From Pseudomonas cuatrocienegasensis (GTDB lineage: Bacteria > Pseudomonadota > Gammaproteobacteria > Pseudomonadales > Pseudomonadaceae): a stretch of DNA of 64,000 nt. A program made the translations under genes and the position numbers. Below, piece after piece: positions 42,654 through 55,800 of this stretch. The stretch is taken from contig NZ_FOFP01000003.1 of NCBI RefSeq assembly GCF_900110925.1, forward strand, positions 368,096 to 432,095, read 5' to 3'. Under the pieces are notes generated by a model. The model saw nothing but the letters and a program-made list of their open reading frames with translations. It ran no database searches and was not told the origin of the DNA. Each line of letters begins with the position of its first letter. The stretch's first letter is position 1.

Positions 42654-45528
42654 GGCCGGTTACCTCCTGCAGCAGTGCGCTGACCAGGCGCCGCAGCTCG
42701 TCGATATCAATAGGTTTGCCCAACAGGCCCTGACAGTTAAGCGCCATGGCCCGGGCGATGTCGTCTGCCGCTGCGGCGCTGAGCACCACCACCGGTAAGT
42801 GCTGAGTTGCCGGGTTCTGCCGCAAGCGCGCCAACAGCTCGCCACCACTCAGGCCTGGCAGGTTGAGGTCGAGCAGCAGCAGGTCCGGGGGCTCGGCGAG
42901 CAAACGTTCGAGGGCAGTACTGCCGTTGCTGGCGAGGCTGACCCGCGCGATGTCTTCAAGGGCCTGACGCACCAGAAACTGGCTGGCCGGGTTGTCCTCA
43001 ACGTAAAACACATGGGGCTGCGTGTGCGCACCCTGCGTAACCACGCTGTCGTTGCCCACCAGCGGCAGCTCGATCCAGAAGCAGCTACCCACTCCGGGCT
43101 CGCTGCGCAGGCCCATGCGCCCGCGCATCTGCGTGGCGAACTCGCGGCACAGCGCCAGGCCGATGCCCGTGCCCTGAATGGTGGTGTTTTCCCGACCCAG
43201 GCGCTGGAAGGGCTCGAAGAGTTTCTCCTGCTGGGCATCGCTCAGCCCCAGGCCGGTGTCCTCGACCAGCAAGCGCACCTGGCCAGCCACCCGCTGATAA
43301 CCGAGGCTGATGCGCCCGGCCGGGCTGTTGTACTTGGTGGCATTGGACAGCAGATTGAGCAGCACCTGGCGCAAGCGGCGCGGGTCGGCCTGAACCTGCA
43401 GGGGGTGTTCAGGCGTGTGCAGCACCAGGTTCAGGCCGCGTTCGGCGACCTCCACGCGAACCAGTTCGGCGCACTCGGTCAGGATGTCGCCAACGTCCAC
43501 CCATTGCAGCTCCAGCCGCGCTGAATCGGCCTGAATGCTCGACCAGTCGAGGATGTCACTGACCAGATGATTGAGGTGGCGGCTGGCGCTGAGGATTTCC
43601 TCGACATACTCCGGTGCGCCGTCGCGCCCCTCGCCTTGATGCTCCATGCGCATCAGTTGCGCGAAGCCCTGGATGGCATTGAGCGGGGTACGCAGCTCGT
43701 GGCTCATGCTGGAGATAAACCGCGCCTTGGCCTTATCCGCCGCCTGGGCCTGCTCGCTGGCATCGCGCAACGCCGCCTCACTGCACTTGAGGGCATTGAT
43801 GTCGACCAGGGTACCGGCCAGCAACGCCGACTGACCGCTGTGCGGGTCATGCTCGAGAACGCGCCCTCGCCCCAACAGCCAGTGATAGACGCCAGCCGCG
43901 TCACGCATACGGAATTCCACTTCATAGCGCGCGCTCAGGCCGTCGCGTACTCGCTGTACGGCAGTACGCAGGGCGGGCACGTCATCGGGGTGAACGTGGG
44001 CGAGAAAGGTTTTTTCATCCAGCGTTTCGCTTGCCAGGCCAAAGCGGCTGCTCAGGCGCCCGCGCAGATGGATCTGCGCCGTATCGAGGCGGTGTTCCCA
44101 CAGGCTCTCGGTGGCACTTTCCAGCACCAGTTCCAAGCGCTGCTGCGAGGCCGAACGCTGCACCTCGCTGGTTTCCAGCTGCACACCCATATCGGCGGTC
44201 TTGTCTGCCATGACGTCCAGCTCATGAATATCCGAGTGGACCGCCGCTGGGCGCCAGCGGCCGTTGCCAATCTCCCGCATCATCGCGGAGATGCCATCGA
44301 TGGGGCCGAGCAGATGCTGACTCAACTGGCGGGCACGCGCCCACATAAAGGCGAAAAACAGCAGGTAGAAACCGAATAACCCGGCGATCAGCAGGTAGCC
44401 AATCTGCTGGTAGCGGCTGGCCAGGGCTTCGGTCTGGCTGAACACGGCGGCTTCGTCCACCACGGTCAGCAGGTGCCAGCCGGTCTGGGCGATGGTGGTC
44501 CAGGCCACCAGGTGCGGGCGATCGCCAAGCATTAGCGCATGCACGCCCTGCGGGGCCGCGGCGATGGCGCTGGCCAGGGACTGGGTTTCGCTGCGCTTGG
44601 CGAGGTTGAAGTCGGCCGGTTTGAAGGTTTCCTGGCGGATCGCTTCCTCGTAGGAGTGGCTGGTCAGTTCGTCCAGGCCGAAATCGTCTTCGCCCGGCTC
44701 CGGCAGCGCCATGATGTCCAGGGTGCTGCTGACCAGCATGGCGTAGCCGTTCCAAGGCACTTCAAGCTGGCCGATCTGCGCCAGAATGCCGCCCACGGTG
44801 ATGTCGACGCCGATCACCCCTTCGAGGAACTGTTCGCGGTACACCGGGGCGATGGCCGACATCATCCAGCCCTGCCCTGCCGGGTCCAGGTACACGTCGG
44901 TCCAGACCACTTTGCGCTCGGGGTTGTGCGTCGCATCCGCGAGGTAATAGAAGTTGTAGTCGGGGATGACCATGTCGTGCGGGTACTGATCCGGGGTCAG
45001 GAACCAGGGGTAGATATGGTTGTAGCTGTCCCAGCTGTTGAAGTAGAGGCTGGCAATCAGCGGGTTGCTGCCCTTGAGCTCCTTCATCAGCGGATCGAGT
45101 CTGGCCAGACGCGCGACTTTGCGCAGATCCTGGCGTGCGGCTGGCGTGGTGTTGGAGTAGAAGGAGGCGGCGCCACCGTTATCGCGCGGGCTGTGGCGCA
45201 CCCCGGAGTCGGTCAACGCCAGTTCGACAGACTGCTCAGGCTGGGCGCCCAGCAGGGCGCCCGTGGTGAGGTTGCGATAAGCGTCAGCCAGGCGGCTGAC
45301 CCCCAGTAACTGCTCGTCGACCACGCGAGTTTCCAGGGCAGCGGCAGCTTTCAAGTCAGCGAGTGCGGTCTGGCGCAGGTAATCGATCTGCGCATCGCGG
45401 ATGGCACTGTTGCTCAGCAGGTAAATGGCGACCAGGCCAGCCTCCACCAACACCAAGGGAATCAGGGCGCTGCGGACGAAGGCTCGCCAGATCCATTGGC
45501 GCAGGCCGTGAGCAGGGGTGGGGGGCAT
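42643..45528 (-). CDS. hybrid sensor histidine kinase with periplasmic Cache and C-terminal receiver
   Basis: 961 aa. Membrane helix near 16-38, a large periplasmic Cache-type domain to about 370 (WMMSAIAPVYREQFLEGVIG and LLTVVDEAAVFSQTEALASR are typical), a second helix near 385-402, HAMP-like linker, a PAS domain (HVHPDDVPALRTAVQRVRDG, EVEFRMRDAAGVYHWLLGRG), the kinase core (H-box FISSMSHELRTPLNAIQGFA, N-box LLNLLSNATKYN, DTGLGLS, GTGIGLALC), and a receiver (FYVEDNPASQF, Asp in LLLLDLNLPGLSG, Lys in GKPIDIDEL). It lacks an Hpt domain, so phosphotransfer goes direct or via another protein. Confidence 0.92.
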   Translation of the reverse strand: MPPTPAHGLRQWIWRAFVRSALIPLVLVEAGLVAIYLLSNSAIRDAQIDYLRQTALADLKAAAALETRVVDEQLLGVSRLADAYRNLTTGALLGAQPEQSVELALTDSGVRHSPRDNGGAASFYSNTTPAARQDLRKVARLARLDPLMKELKGSNPLIASLYFNSWDSYNHIYPWFLTPDQYPHDMVIPDYNFYYLADATHNPERKVVWTDVYLDPAGQGWMMSAIAPVYREQFLEGVIGVDITVGGILAQIGQLEVPWNGYAMLVSSTLDIMALPEPGEDDFGLDELTSHSYEEAIRQETFKPADFNLAKRSETQSLASAIAAAPQGVHALMLGDRPHLVAWTTIAQTGWHLLTVVDEAAVFSQTEALASRYQQIGYLLIAGLFGFYLLFFAFMWARARQLSQHLLGPIDGISAMMREIGNGRWRPAAVHSDIHELDVMADKTADMGVQLETSEVQRSASQQRLELVLESATESLWEHRLDTAQIHLRGRLSSRFGLASETLDEKTFLAHVHPDDVPALRTAVQRVRDGLSARYEVEFRMRDAAGVYHWLLGRGRVLEHDPHSGQSALLAGTLVDINALKCSEAALRDASEQAQAADKAKARFISSMSHELRTPLNAIQGFAQLMRMEHQGEGRDGAPEYVEEILSASRHLNHLVSDILDWSSIQADSARLELQWVDVGDILTECAELVRVEVAERGLNLVLHTPEHPLQVQADPRRLRQVLLNLLSNATKYNSPAGRISLGYQRVAGQVRLLVEDTGLGLSDAQQEKLFEPFQRLGRENTTIQGTGIGLALCREFATQMRGRMGLRSEPGVGSCFWIELPLVGNDSVVTQGAHTQPHVFYVEDNPASQFLVRQALEDIARVSLASNGSTALERLLAEPPDLLLLDLNLPGLSGGELLARLRQNPATQHLPVVVLSAAAADDIARAMALNCQGLLGKPIDIDELRRLVSALLQEVTGHAV

Positions 45529-45647
45529 GATGACAGCTCTCCAGTGTTGATTAGAGCAGCCCTAGGCCTGCCCTCAGTGCGATATCAAAATAATATCACC
45601 CGGAACTTTTCCCGTATCTCCACCCTTGGTAGGGGCCAGCCCTGCGC

Positions 45648-46553
45648 TCAGACCTTACCCACACCAGTTTCCAGCTTGTCCCAGAGTTGGGTGACGGTAG
45701 CCTTGCGCAGCAGCGCGCAGCGGTACAGGCGGATTTCCAGCGGCACCTGCCACTGCTCACCGCCACAGATCGCCAGCTCACCACGGGCCAGTTCGGCGGT
45801 TACCGACAGGCGCGGTACCCAGGCCACACCCATGCCCTGCAGCGCCATGCTCTTGAGGCTGTCGGCCATGGCGGTTTCATACACTGTGGTGGAGCGTAGC
45901 CCCCGCTGGCGCAACAGCAAATTGACCGAGCGACCAAGAAAGGCCCCGGCGCTGTAGGCCAGCAACGGCAGGCTGTGGCTGCCTTCCAGCTCGAACATCG
46001 GCCGGCCGCTTTCATCCACCGCACACACCGGGAGCATTTCGGTGCGCCCCAGGTGCAGCGAGGGGAACAGTTCGGGGTCCATTTGCAGGGAGGCGTCGGG
46101 GTCGTAATAGGCCAGCATCAGGTCGCAGGCACCGTCGCGCAGGGCATGCACGGCCTCGCCGACGTTGGTCGCCACCAGCCGGGTGGTCAGCGGCAGGCCC
46201 TCGTGACGCAGGCGCGCGATCCACTCCGGAAAGAAGCCCAGGGTCAGCGAATGCGCGGCGGCAATCTGCAGCACCTCGCCCTGTTGACCCTCCAGGTGGT
46301 GCAGATGGCGCACCACCTCACCCAACTGGTCGACCAGGCTGCGCGCGGTCACCAGAAACAGCTGGCCCGACTCGGTCAGCTCGATCGGCGTGTGGGTGCG
46401 GTTGACCAGGGTCAGCCCCAGGGCGCTCTCCAGGCTGCGGATGCGTCGGCTGAAGGCCGGCTGGGTGACAAAGCGCTTTTGCGCCGCCTGGGAAAAACTG
46501 CGGGTGGCGGCCAGGGTGACGAAGTCTTCCAGCCATTTGGTTTCCAGGTTCAT
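45648..46553 (-). CDS. LysR-family transcriptional regulator
   Basis: 301 aa from the ATG at 46553. N-terminal winged helix-turn-helix: WLEDFVTLAATRSFSQAAQK RFVTQPAFSRRIRSLESALG (the SQAAxxxxxTQPAxSRRI pattern), then a substrate-binding-type effector domain (VLQIAAAHSLTLGFFPEWIA, LMLAYYDPDASLQMDPELFP, MALQGMGVAWVPRLSVTAEL). It is divergent from aspA, as in the PA5428-PA5429 pair, so control of aspA, perhaps by an aspartate-related effector, is likely but inferred. Confidence 0.92.
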   Translation of the reverse strand: MNLETKWLEDFVTLAATRSFSQAAQKRFVTQPAFSRRIRSLESALGLTLVNRTHTPIELTESGQLFLVTARSLVDQLGEVVRHLHHLEGQQGEVLQIAAAHSLTLGFFPEWIARLRHEGLPLTTRLVATNVGEAVHALRDGACDLMLAYYDPDASLQMDPELFPSLHLGRTEMLPVCAVDESGRPMFELEGSHSLPLLAYSAGAFLGRSVNLLLRQRGLRSTTVYETAMADSLKSMALQGMGVAWVPRLSVTAELARGELAICGGEQWQVPLEIRLYRCALLRKATVTQLWDKLETGVGKV

Positions 46554-46589
46554 CTCTTCTCCGCAAAGTCGATATCGAGGCAAGGCACT

Positions 46590-46636
46590 GTGGGAGGCGC
46601 TTCAGCGGCGATGGTCGCGGCTAAAGCCCCTCCCAC
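46590..46636. repeat. REP-like palindrome (compact copy)
   Basis: GTGGGAGGCGCTTCAGCGGCG-A-TGG-TCGCGGCTAAAGCCCC-TCCCAC: the most compact member of the family, between the divergent LysR and aspA genes. It is far from the aspA start (170 bp), so probably not an operator. Confidence 0.75.
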
Positions 46637-46806
46637 CCTACTACTCTCACAAGGACGCTGTACGTCCGAACAACGCGGGACGTCACGCACACAGTATGCC
46701 GATTGTGCATGACCCAGCAAGCAACGGCATTGGCCGACATAACGGCCAAGCCCATATTCTATGGGCATCGCGGCGTTTGCCGTACTTCCCAAGAGCCCTC
46801 GCTATC

Positions 46807-48231
<1,425 letters not shown>

Positions 48232-48246
48232 TCCACCGCCTTACCC

Positions 48247-48278
48247 GCGCCGCCTCCCCGAGAGCGGCGCTTTCATTT
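48247..48278 (+). terminator. intrinsic terminator after aspA
   Basis: GCGCCGC / GCGGCGC stem with a 10-nt loop followed by TTTCATTT, 16 bp after the aspA stop. gltP may therefore have partly separate expression. Confidence 0.7.
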
Positions 48279-48355
48279 GTGCCCTCGCCTGCCGGGCACC
48301 ACCCGAAAAGGCCGCCATCGCGGTCATCACAAAAACGACAATCCAGGTGAAATTC

Positions 48356-49609
48356 ATGAGTCAGAGCCCCACCCGTTCCCGCCGCTTTCTAGGGGGCATG
48401 CCCCTCTGGCAGCAGATCCTTATCGGCCTCGCCCTCGGCGTGCTGGTCGGCCTGCTGTTCAAGGATGTCGCACCGCTGCTCGCGCCGCTGGGCGCGCTGT
48501 TCCTCAACGCGATCAAAATGCTCATCGTGCCCCTGGTATTCGTCTCCCTGGTGGCCGGTATCACCTGCATGCAGGACACCGCCAAGCTGGGCCGCATCAG
48601 CGCCAAGACCATCGCCATCTACCTGGTCACCACCGCGTTTGCGGTGAGCATCGGCCTGCTGTTCGGCGCCCTGTTCACCCCAGGCGAAGGCATGAATATG
48701 GTCGCCAGCGCCACCACCGAGGCCAAGCAGGCGCCGTCTCTGATGCAGATCCTCGTCGGCCTGGTGCCGGCCAACCCGGTGGCCGCGTTCGCCGAAGGCA
48801 ACATCCTGCAGATCATCGTGTTCGCCATCGCCCTGGGCGTGAGCATGAACCTGGTCGGGGAAAAAGCCGCGCCGGCGGTCAAGCTGTTCAACAGCCTGGC
48901 CGAGGTTTTCTACAAGCTCACCGACCTGGTGATGCGCTTCGCACCGATTGGCGTATTCGCGCTGATCGCCGGTGTGGTCTCAGCCCACGGCATTGAAGTG
49001 CTGCTGCCACTGGCCGGGGTTATCGGCGTCATCTACCTGGCGAGCATCGCCCACCTGCTGCTGGTCTACGGCGGCCTGCTCGGCCTGTTTGCCCGGCTCA
49101 GCCCGCTGCGCTTCTTCCAGAGCATCGCCCCGGCGCTGGCCGTGGCATTCAGCACCTCGAGCAGCTCGGGCACCCTGCCGGTTTCCATCGAATGTGCACG
49201 CAAGAACCTTGGCGTGTCCGAAGGCGTGGCCGGCTTCGTGCTGCCGGTGGGCGCGACCATCAACATGGACGGCACCGCGATCTACCAGGGCGTGCTGGCG
49301 CTGTTTATTGCCCAGGCGTTCGGTATTGACCTCAGCGCCGGCCAGTACCTGATGATCATCCTCACCGCCACCCTGGCTTCAATCGGCACCGCTGGCGTAC
49401 CCGGCGCAGGCCTGATCATGCTCGGCCTGGTGCTGACCTCGGTCGGCCTGCCGCTCGAAGGCGTGGCGCTGATCGCCGGTATCGACCGCATCCTCGACAT
49501 GGCCCGCACCACGGTCAACGTCGCCGGCGACCTGATGACCACCACCCTGGTCGGCAGCAGCGAGAACGAGCTGGACCGCGACATCTACAACAGCAGCAAC
49601 AAGGAATAA
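48356..49609 (+). CDS. gltP: dicarboxylate/glutamate:cation symporter (DAACS family)
   Basis: 417 aa from the ATG at 48356, with AGGTGA at good spacing; a GTG 9 bases upstream is less likely. About eight membrane helices with two re-entrant loops. Key DAACS motifs are intact: [17 protein letters not shown] (HP1 serine-rich loop), [18 protein letters not shown] (TM7 NMDGT), [20 protein letters not shown] (HP2) and [20 protein letters not shown] (TM8). The Asp/Arg pattern of TM8 is consistent with an acidic amino acid or C4-dicarboxylate substrate. It probably imports aspartate or glutamate for aspA. Confidence 0.92.
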   Translation: MSQSPTRSRRFLGGMPLWQQILIGLALGVLVGLLFKDVAPLLAPLGALFLNAIKMLIVPLVFVSLVAGITCMQDTAKLGRISAKTIAIYLVTTAFAVSIGLLFGALFTPGEGMNMVASATTEAKQAPSLMQILVGLVPANPVAAFAEGNILQIIVFAIALGVSMNLVGEKAAPAVKLFNSLAEVFYKLTDLVMRFAPIGVFALIAGVVSAHGIEVLLPLAGVIGVIYLASIAHLLLVYGGLLGLFARLSPLRFFQSIAPALAVAFSTSSSSGTLPVSIECARKNLGVSEGVAGFVLPVGATINMDGTAIYQGVLALFIAQAFGIDLSAGQYLMIILTATLASIGTAGVPGAGLIMLGLVLTSVGLPLEGVALIAGIDRILDMARTTVNVAGDLMTTTLVGSSENELDRDIYNSSNKE

Positions 49610-49628
49610 ACCCGCCTCGGCGGTACCC

Positions 49629-49656
49629 AAAGGGATGGCCACGGCCATCCCTTTTT
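49629..49656 (+). terminator. intrinsic terminator after gltP
   Basis: AAAGGGATGGCC / GGCCATCCCTTT stem with a 2-nt centre, followed by further Ts and TTGC, 20 bp after the gltP stop. Confidence 0.9.
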
Positions 49657-49675
49657 GCATGGGCTTAGGCCGAGT

Positions 49676-49737
49676 GTGGGAGGCGCTTCAGCGGCGACCT
49701 ATCCACATCCGCAGGTCGCCGCTGAAGCCCCTCCTAC
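49676..49737. repeat. REP-like palindrome
   Basis: GTGGGAGGCGCTTCAGCGGCGACCT...AGGTCGCCGCTGAAGCCCC-TCCTAC, with longer complementary inner arms than other copies. It lies in the convergent gap between gltP and the RTX gene. Confidence 0.75.
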
Positions 49738-49810
49738 CTGGAGATTGATCGTTCCCACGCAGAGCGTAGCCATCGAACTGCCGCGCTTAAAGGTGCGGCA
49801 GTTAGGAATA

Positions 49811-52800
49811 CTATTGCCAGTTGCTGGCAATCACTGCATTCAACGACGTTTGATAGTTCTTCGGCAACGAAGTCTCACCTGGTGCAGGTGGCGAGAAAGC
49901 GGCCATGGCGCTCACCAGTTGATCGACCTGATTGTCCAACAGGACTTTGCCATCGGCGGTACGGAATTGCTCGATGTGCTGGGCTTTCTCCCAACTGTCT
50001 GAGCTCCAGAAAGACCAACTGGAGATCGTGACTTTATCGGCAGTACCAATGACACTCACCTCCAGGTCCCAGCCGCTCTTGCTGAACCAGAGTTGATTGG
50101 CGGAAATACCGGCACCGAACTGCAATACATCGGTGTTGGCGTCCGGGTCGAAATCGTCAATATCATCCTGGCCATCCCCACGCTCGTATCGATAAAGATC
50201 ATTACCGCGACTCCCACTCAACTGATCATTGCCTGCTCCACCTATCAGGGTGTCGGAGCCTGCATCACCATACAACCGGTCATCGCCTGCCCCACCCAGC
50301 AAGGTATCCGAACCGTCGCCACCGTTCAGCTCATCGGCCCCGTTGCCACCCGACAGCCTGTCGTTACCGCCCAACCCGTAAAGTGTGTCATCGCCGTCAA
50401 GGCCACTTAACGAGTCGGCCAGTGCATCCTCACCAAACAATGTATCGCTACCCGAGGTAGCAGTGCCCTTGGTCATGCGCTTGATGGTGTCGGTATTCCA
50501 GAGGGTTCCGTCGTCGAATTGGATCTGCTCGATCCGCTGCGCGCTGTTGGAGAACCAACTGTAAGCGGTCAGCTTGTCGGTTGTGCCTGCAATGCCCAAA
50601 TAGAGGTGGCTGGCGTCACGACTGAGTTGGATATCGGACGGTTTCAGACCTGCGGCTACCTTGATCGTATCGAGGTTACCCACCGAAGAGTCGTAGTCAC
50701 TTATCCAATCCTGCCCAACCCCGCGGTAGAACAGATAGGTATCGTTACCGGCATTACCGTAAAGGGAGTCCTTGCCGGCACCACCATCGAGCGTGTCCAT
50801 ACCCGCGCCACCAAACAGTTTGTCGTTGCCGGAGCCGCCATTCAGTGTGTCATTGCCCGACAGTCCGTAGAGCGAATCATCACCCCCCAAGCCGTTGAGG
50901 GTATCGGCACTGGACTCGTCGCCGTACAAAACATCGTTGCCCTCACTCGCCACGCCCTTGGACAGGGTCTTCAGCGTTGCCACGTCCCAGAGTGTGCCAT
51001 CGGCGAACTGAACCTGTTCGATCTGCGAGTCAGTGGAATAGAACCAGTTGCGAATGATCAGCTTGTCGGACGTGCCGAGGATCGCAAGCTCGAGATTGCC
51101 ATCCACTCGAGAAGCCTTGATATCACCTGGGCTGATCCCCTGTGCCAACTTGATCACGTCAAGATTGCCCCTGGTCCAGTCGCGATCGGAAATCACGTCC
51201 TGGCCACCACCGCGCTGGAAGAGATAGATGTCATTGCCGGAACCGCCGTACAGCGAGTCATTGCCCGCCCCACCATCCAGCGTATCCCGCCCCATTCCAC
51301 CATCAAGCGTATCCTCGCCCGCTCCGCCGTTGAGCACATCGTTACCGGCCAGGCCAGACAACTTGTCATTACCGTCAAGCCCGTCCAACCGATCATTGGC
51401 TTCGTCGCCGTACAGCGTATCGGCTCCATTGGTTGCCACCTCAAACGACAGACGCTTGAGATCACTGAGAGACCAGACGGTCCCGTCAGCAAACTCGACT
51501 CGTTCAACCTGGTAGTTGGTGTCGGTGTAGCTGTAGATCGTCATCCGGTCGGTGGTGTTTTTAATGGCGAGGTAAACATCGCGCCCCTCGCGCTTGACCA
51601 TGACATCGCCGGGTTTAATGTCGGCGGCGACCTTGATCGTATCGCTGTTTCCGGCGGTCGAATCGAACTCGCTGATCGTGTCCTGACCCATGCCCCTGTA
51701 GAACAGATAGGTATCGTTGCCTGCGTCCCCCGACAATTGATCGTTGCCGATACCGCCATCGAGGCGATCATTGCCGTTATTGCCGCTCAGATAATCGTTA
51801 CCCGCCCCCCCATTGAGGATGTCATTGCCATCCCCGCCTCCCAGCGAGTCGTTACCGGCGCCGCCTTCCAGCCTGTCGTCACCTGCGTCGCCGTAGACCT
51901 TGTCGTTCCCCTCCAGCCCATCGAGGACATCGGCGCCGATGTCGCCGAACAAGGTATCGGCAGCGTTGCTGGCGACGCCTTTGGTCATTTGCTTGAGGGC
52001 ATCGATCCCCCAGACCGTTCCATCGGCGAACTCGACGCGCTCCACGATGTAATTCGAACGATTGAAGAAGGTGATCGACAATTTATCGGTCGTACCTTTG
52101 ATCGCCAGCGTGAGGTAAGTCTGGTCCCGGCTGACGATCACATCGGCAGGGGCAATATCAGCCGCGACCTGGATGGTGTCGATGTTGCCAACCGTCCAGT
52201 CAAAATCGGTGACGCTGTCCTGGCCCATACCCCGGTAGAACCGATAGGTGTCATTGCCGAAATCGCCACGCAGACTGTCATTACCGGCACCACCGTCCAA
52301 GGTATCGTTACCGTCCCCACCGTAAATCCAGTCGGCGCCATCGCCGCCGTTCAGCACATCGTTTCCATCCCGACCGTAAATCGAGTCGTTACCGCCCAGC
52401 CCGTTGATGACGTTGTCCGAGGCATCGCCGTTGAGTCTATCGGCAGCCGCGGTGCCATTGGTGACGGCTTGGGCATTGACCACGATATCGAACACGTCAC
52501 TTGCCACGGCTGCAGACAGGTCCACGGCTGAAACCTTGACCGAGACGGTTCCGGTCTGCGTGGGCGTGCCGCTGAAGGTTCGAGTGGCCGCATCGAAGAC
52601 CAGCCACGCAGGAAGCGCCGAACCGTTGGCCAATGTCGCCTGGTAGCTCAGCCGGTCCCCGGCATCGCTATCCGTGAACGTGGTTGTCGGCAGCGCGAAT
52701 GTCAAAGGCGCTCCCTCGACGACGGCTTGGTCGGCAATGGCCTTGACCAAGACCGGTGCATCGTTGGTATTACTGACCTGGACTTCAAAGCTATCGCTGA

Positions 52801-55800
52801 CAGACAACCCCGCCTTGTCGGTTGCCGTGACTCGGATCGCCATATTACCCACCGCGTCATTATTGGGCGTACCGCTGAACGTGCGAGTCTTGGCATCAAA
52901 ACTCAACCAGGCAGGCAATGGCTTGCCGTCGGCAAGGGTTGCGCTCAGCTGGAGAGTATCGCCCGTGTCCGCATCGACAAAGGCATTGGCCGCGAGCGTC
53001 AGGACAAAAGCGCTGTCCTCAGCAGCCTTCTGGTCGGCAATCACTGTCGATAGGGTTGGCGCGCGATTGATTAGCGTAGACAGCGTCGCGGTATTCCAGA
53101 CCGTCCCGTTGGCGAACTCGATACGCTCGATGCTATGACCGCGAGCGGCCGTCCAGCCGGAGATGATTTGCTGGCCGTCATTCAGGCGCAGCAGCATGCC
53201 CTGGGCGGAATGGTCGACAGCGACATCGCTTTCCTTGATACCCGCTTCGAACACAATGGTGTCAATACCGCCAGCCGCCTCCAGGTCTTCATTGATGTGA
53301 TCCTGACCCTGGCCAACGCCGAATACGTAGCGGTCGTCCCCCCTGCCACCTTGCAGGAAGTCATTGCCCGCAGCCCCATACAAACGGTTATTGCGCTCGT
53401 TGCCGATCAGTTCATTCGCCAGCTCGTTACCGCTGGCATTCAAGGCAGAACCGGACAAGGTCAATGCCTCGACATTGGCCGCCAGGGTGTAGTCGAGGGT
53501 GGAAATAACCGTGTCATTACCACCATTGAGATCCTCCACGACTGCGTCACCGGCGTTATCCACGAAGTAAGTGTCGTTCCCCAGGCCGCCGCTCATCCGG
53601 TCTGCGCCTTGGCCGCCGTCGAGACGGTTATCGGCGACGTTGCCACGCAAGATATTGTTGGCCGCGTTGCCCGTGGCATTGATCGCCGCGGTACCGGTCA
53701 GGCTCAGGTTTTCCAGGTGGTTGGCCAGCGTAAAGGAGACCGCGGAATTGACGGTATCGGTGCCCGCGCCTTCGGATTCGACGATCCGGTCGGAACCGTC
53801 ATCCACCCCATAGGTATCGTCGCCCAAACCACCGATCATCACGTCGGAGCCGCCGGCGCCATTGAGGATGTTGTTTGCACTGTTGCCAACCAAACGGTTG
53901 GAGAGCTCATTACCGGTGCCATTGATGGCGGCACTGCCCAGCAACTGCAGAGACTCCACCTCATTGGCCAGGACATGGCTGACGCTGGACTTGACCACGT
54001 CATAGCCTCCGCCTACGACTTCCTTGATGACATCCCCTGCGTTATCGACGATGTAGGTATCGTCCCCCATTCGCCCTTCAAGGACATCGGCGCCTGCGCC
54101 ACCGTCGAGCGTGTTGCCTCCGGCATCGCCGACCAACAGATCATTCGCACCGGTACCGCTCAGCAGCACCTTGGGTTGTGTGACCGCTTGGCCGAAAATG
54201 AAATTGGCCGCCGAGAGCTGGCCGGCAGTCACGCCTTTAAGCGTGATGTACTGAGTACCGCTGGCCATCGTGCCCAACCAGACCCTCAGATATTGCTCAC
54301 CATCGACCGTCACGGTGCTGAAGTTCAACTCAGCAAAGCTGTGTACCGCACGAATCTGCGAAAGATCGATTTTCTCGTTGGGATTGGCGATTTCGAAGTC
54401 GTCGATCAGGTTACCCATGACTCCCTGCGAGGCACAGGCCAGAAGGTCTTCGACCAGCACAAAGCGGTCATTACCGGCACCGCCCGCAACAGAGGCACCG
54501 GTGTGCGTGGCGGCCCCGCTCAGGTTGATATTCGGTGAGAGCAAGGTGGTGAAGGCATGGTCCTCGATGGCCTGGTCACCCTCTAGGTAGAGCACATCGT
54601 TACCGGCGTCACCTCCCAGGTAATCCAGCCCGATATCGCCACGCAATACATCATCGCCAGCGCCACCACGGATGACATCGTAGCCTTCGCCTCCGCTGAT
54701 AATGTCATTGCCACCTACGGTCGAGGCCGTCGAAGACTCTCCAACCAGTACATCGTCACCCTGGCCACCCACGATCGTATCGGCACCGGTGCCGCCAAAC
54801 ACGCGTTCGCCGCTATCGTTGGTCCAATACAGGAAGCCACCGGTCACATCCGGCAAATTGCGCTCGGTATTGGCACCGCTGACGCCGAAACCGTAACCCG
54901 AGGCCTGCGCCAACTGACTCAGGCGCACACCGTCCGGAATATTGACGAAATTACGTAGCGTCAAGCCTTCGGACTGAACGTTCTTGAGTAGCAGAACTTG
55001 CCCATCCGCGAGGCTCAACCGAGTATCGGCGCCTTGCTGGGTAATGGTCGCTGCCGTATAGACCTCGGCATCAAAGCCGGACAGCACGATTCGATCGGTA
55101 TCGATCACGAAATCAGTGATGGTGTCGATGTCTCCCGCGGCCTGGTCGATCACGAAATAATCCGTGCCAGCGCCGCCGGTCAAGGTGTCGCTGCCCTTGC
55201 CGCCGATGAGCGTGTCGACGCCGGCACCACCCGCCAGCACATCACCACCACGACCACCGGAGAGCTGGTTGTCCGCAGCGTTACCAATCAACGTGTCGGC
55301 GAACTCACCCCCGATCAGGTTCTCGATCTGCGCGGCATGGGTGATCGCCAAACGAGCGCCGGCCAGGGTGGCCTCGCCTTTGGACAAATCGATCACACTG
55401 GCGCTGGAGATTGCCGCCGCGTTGATCGTGTCCTGGCCACCGTCGGTGTCGTTAAGCGCATTGCGCCCGCCCGAAGCGGCCAGTTGGGCGTACTCGTTGG
55501 TGTACACATACTGGTCGTCAATAGTGTCGCCCTTGCCGTAGACATTCAGACTCCAACTGTTGAGCGTCCCGGTATCGCCGGTCACGCTGTCGATCACTTG
55601 CAGCGTCCAGTTTCCTTGCACCGCCTCGCCACGCAGCAGAGCCGTGCCAAAGACATAGTTCAAGGTGTTCTGACCGTTAAAATCGGCATTCCCACGATCA
55701 GTCGCCGCGCTGCCCGGGGCTTTGCCCGGACGATTCATCAGGATGGATTCAGTTCCCGACGGCGAGATCAGCTTGAGAATCAGGTCCCCTGGCCGCGCAT

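Noticed and set aside
50519..52531. 670-codon plus-strand frame opposite the RTX repeats
   Set aside because: It mirrors the repeated GGxGxD codons of the RTX gene; a repeat-driven shadow with no ribosome site.
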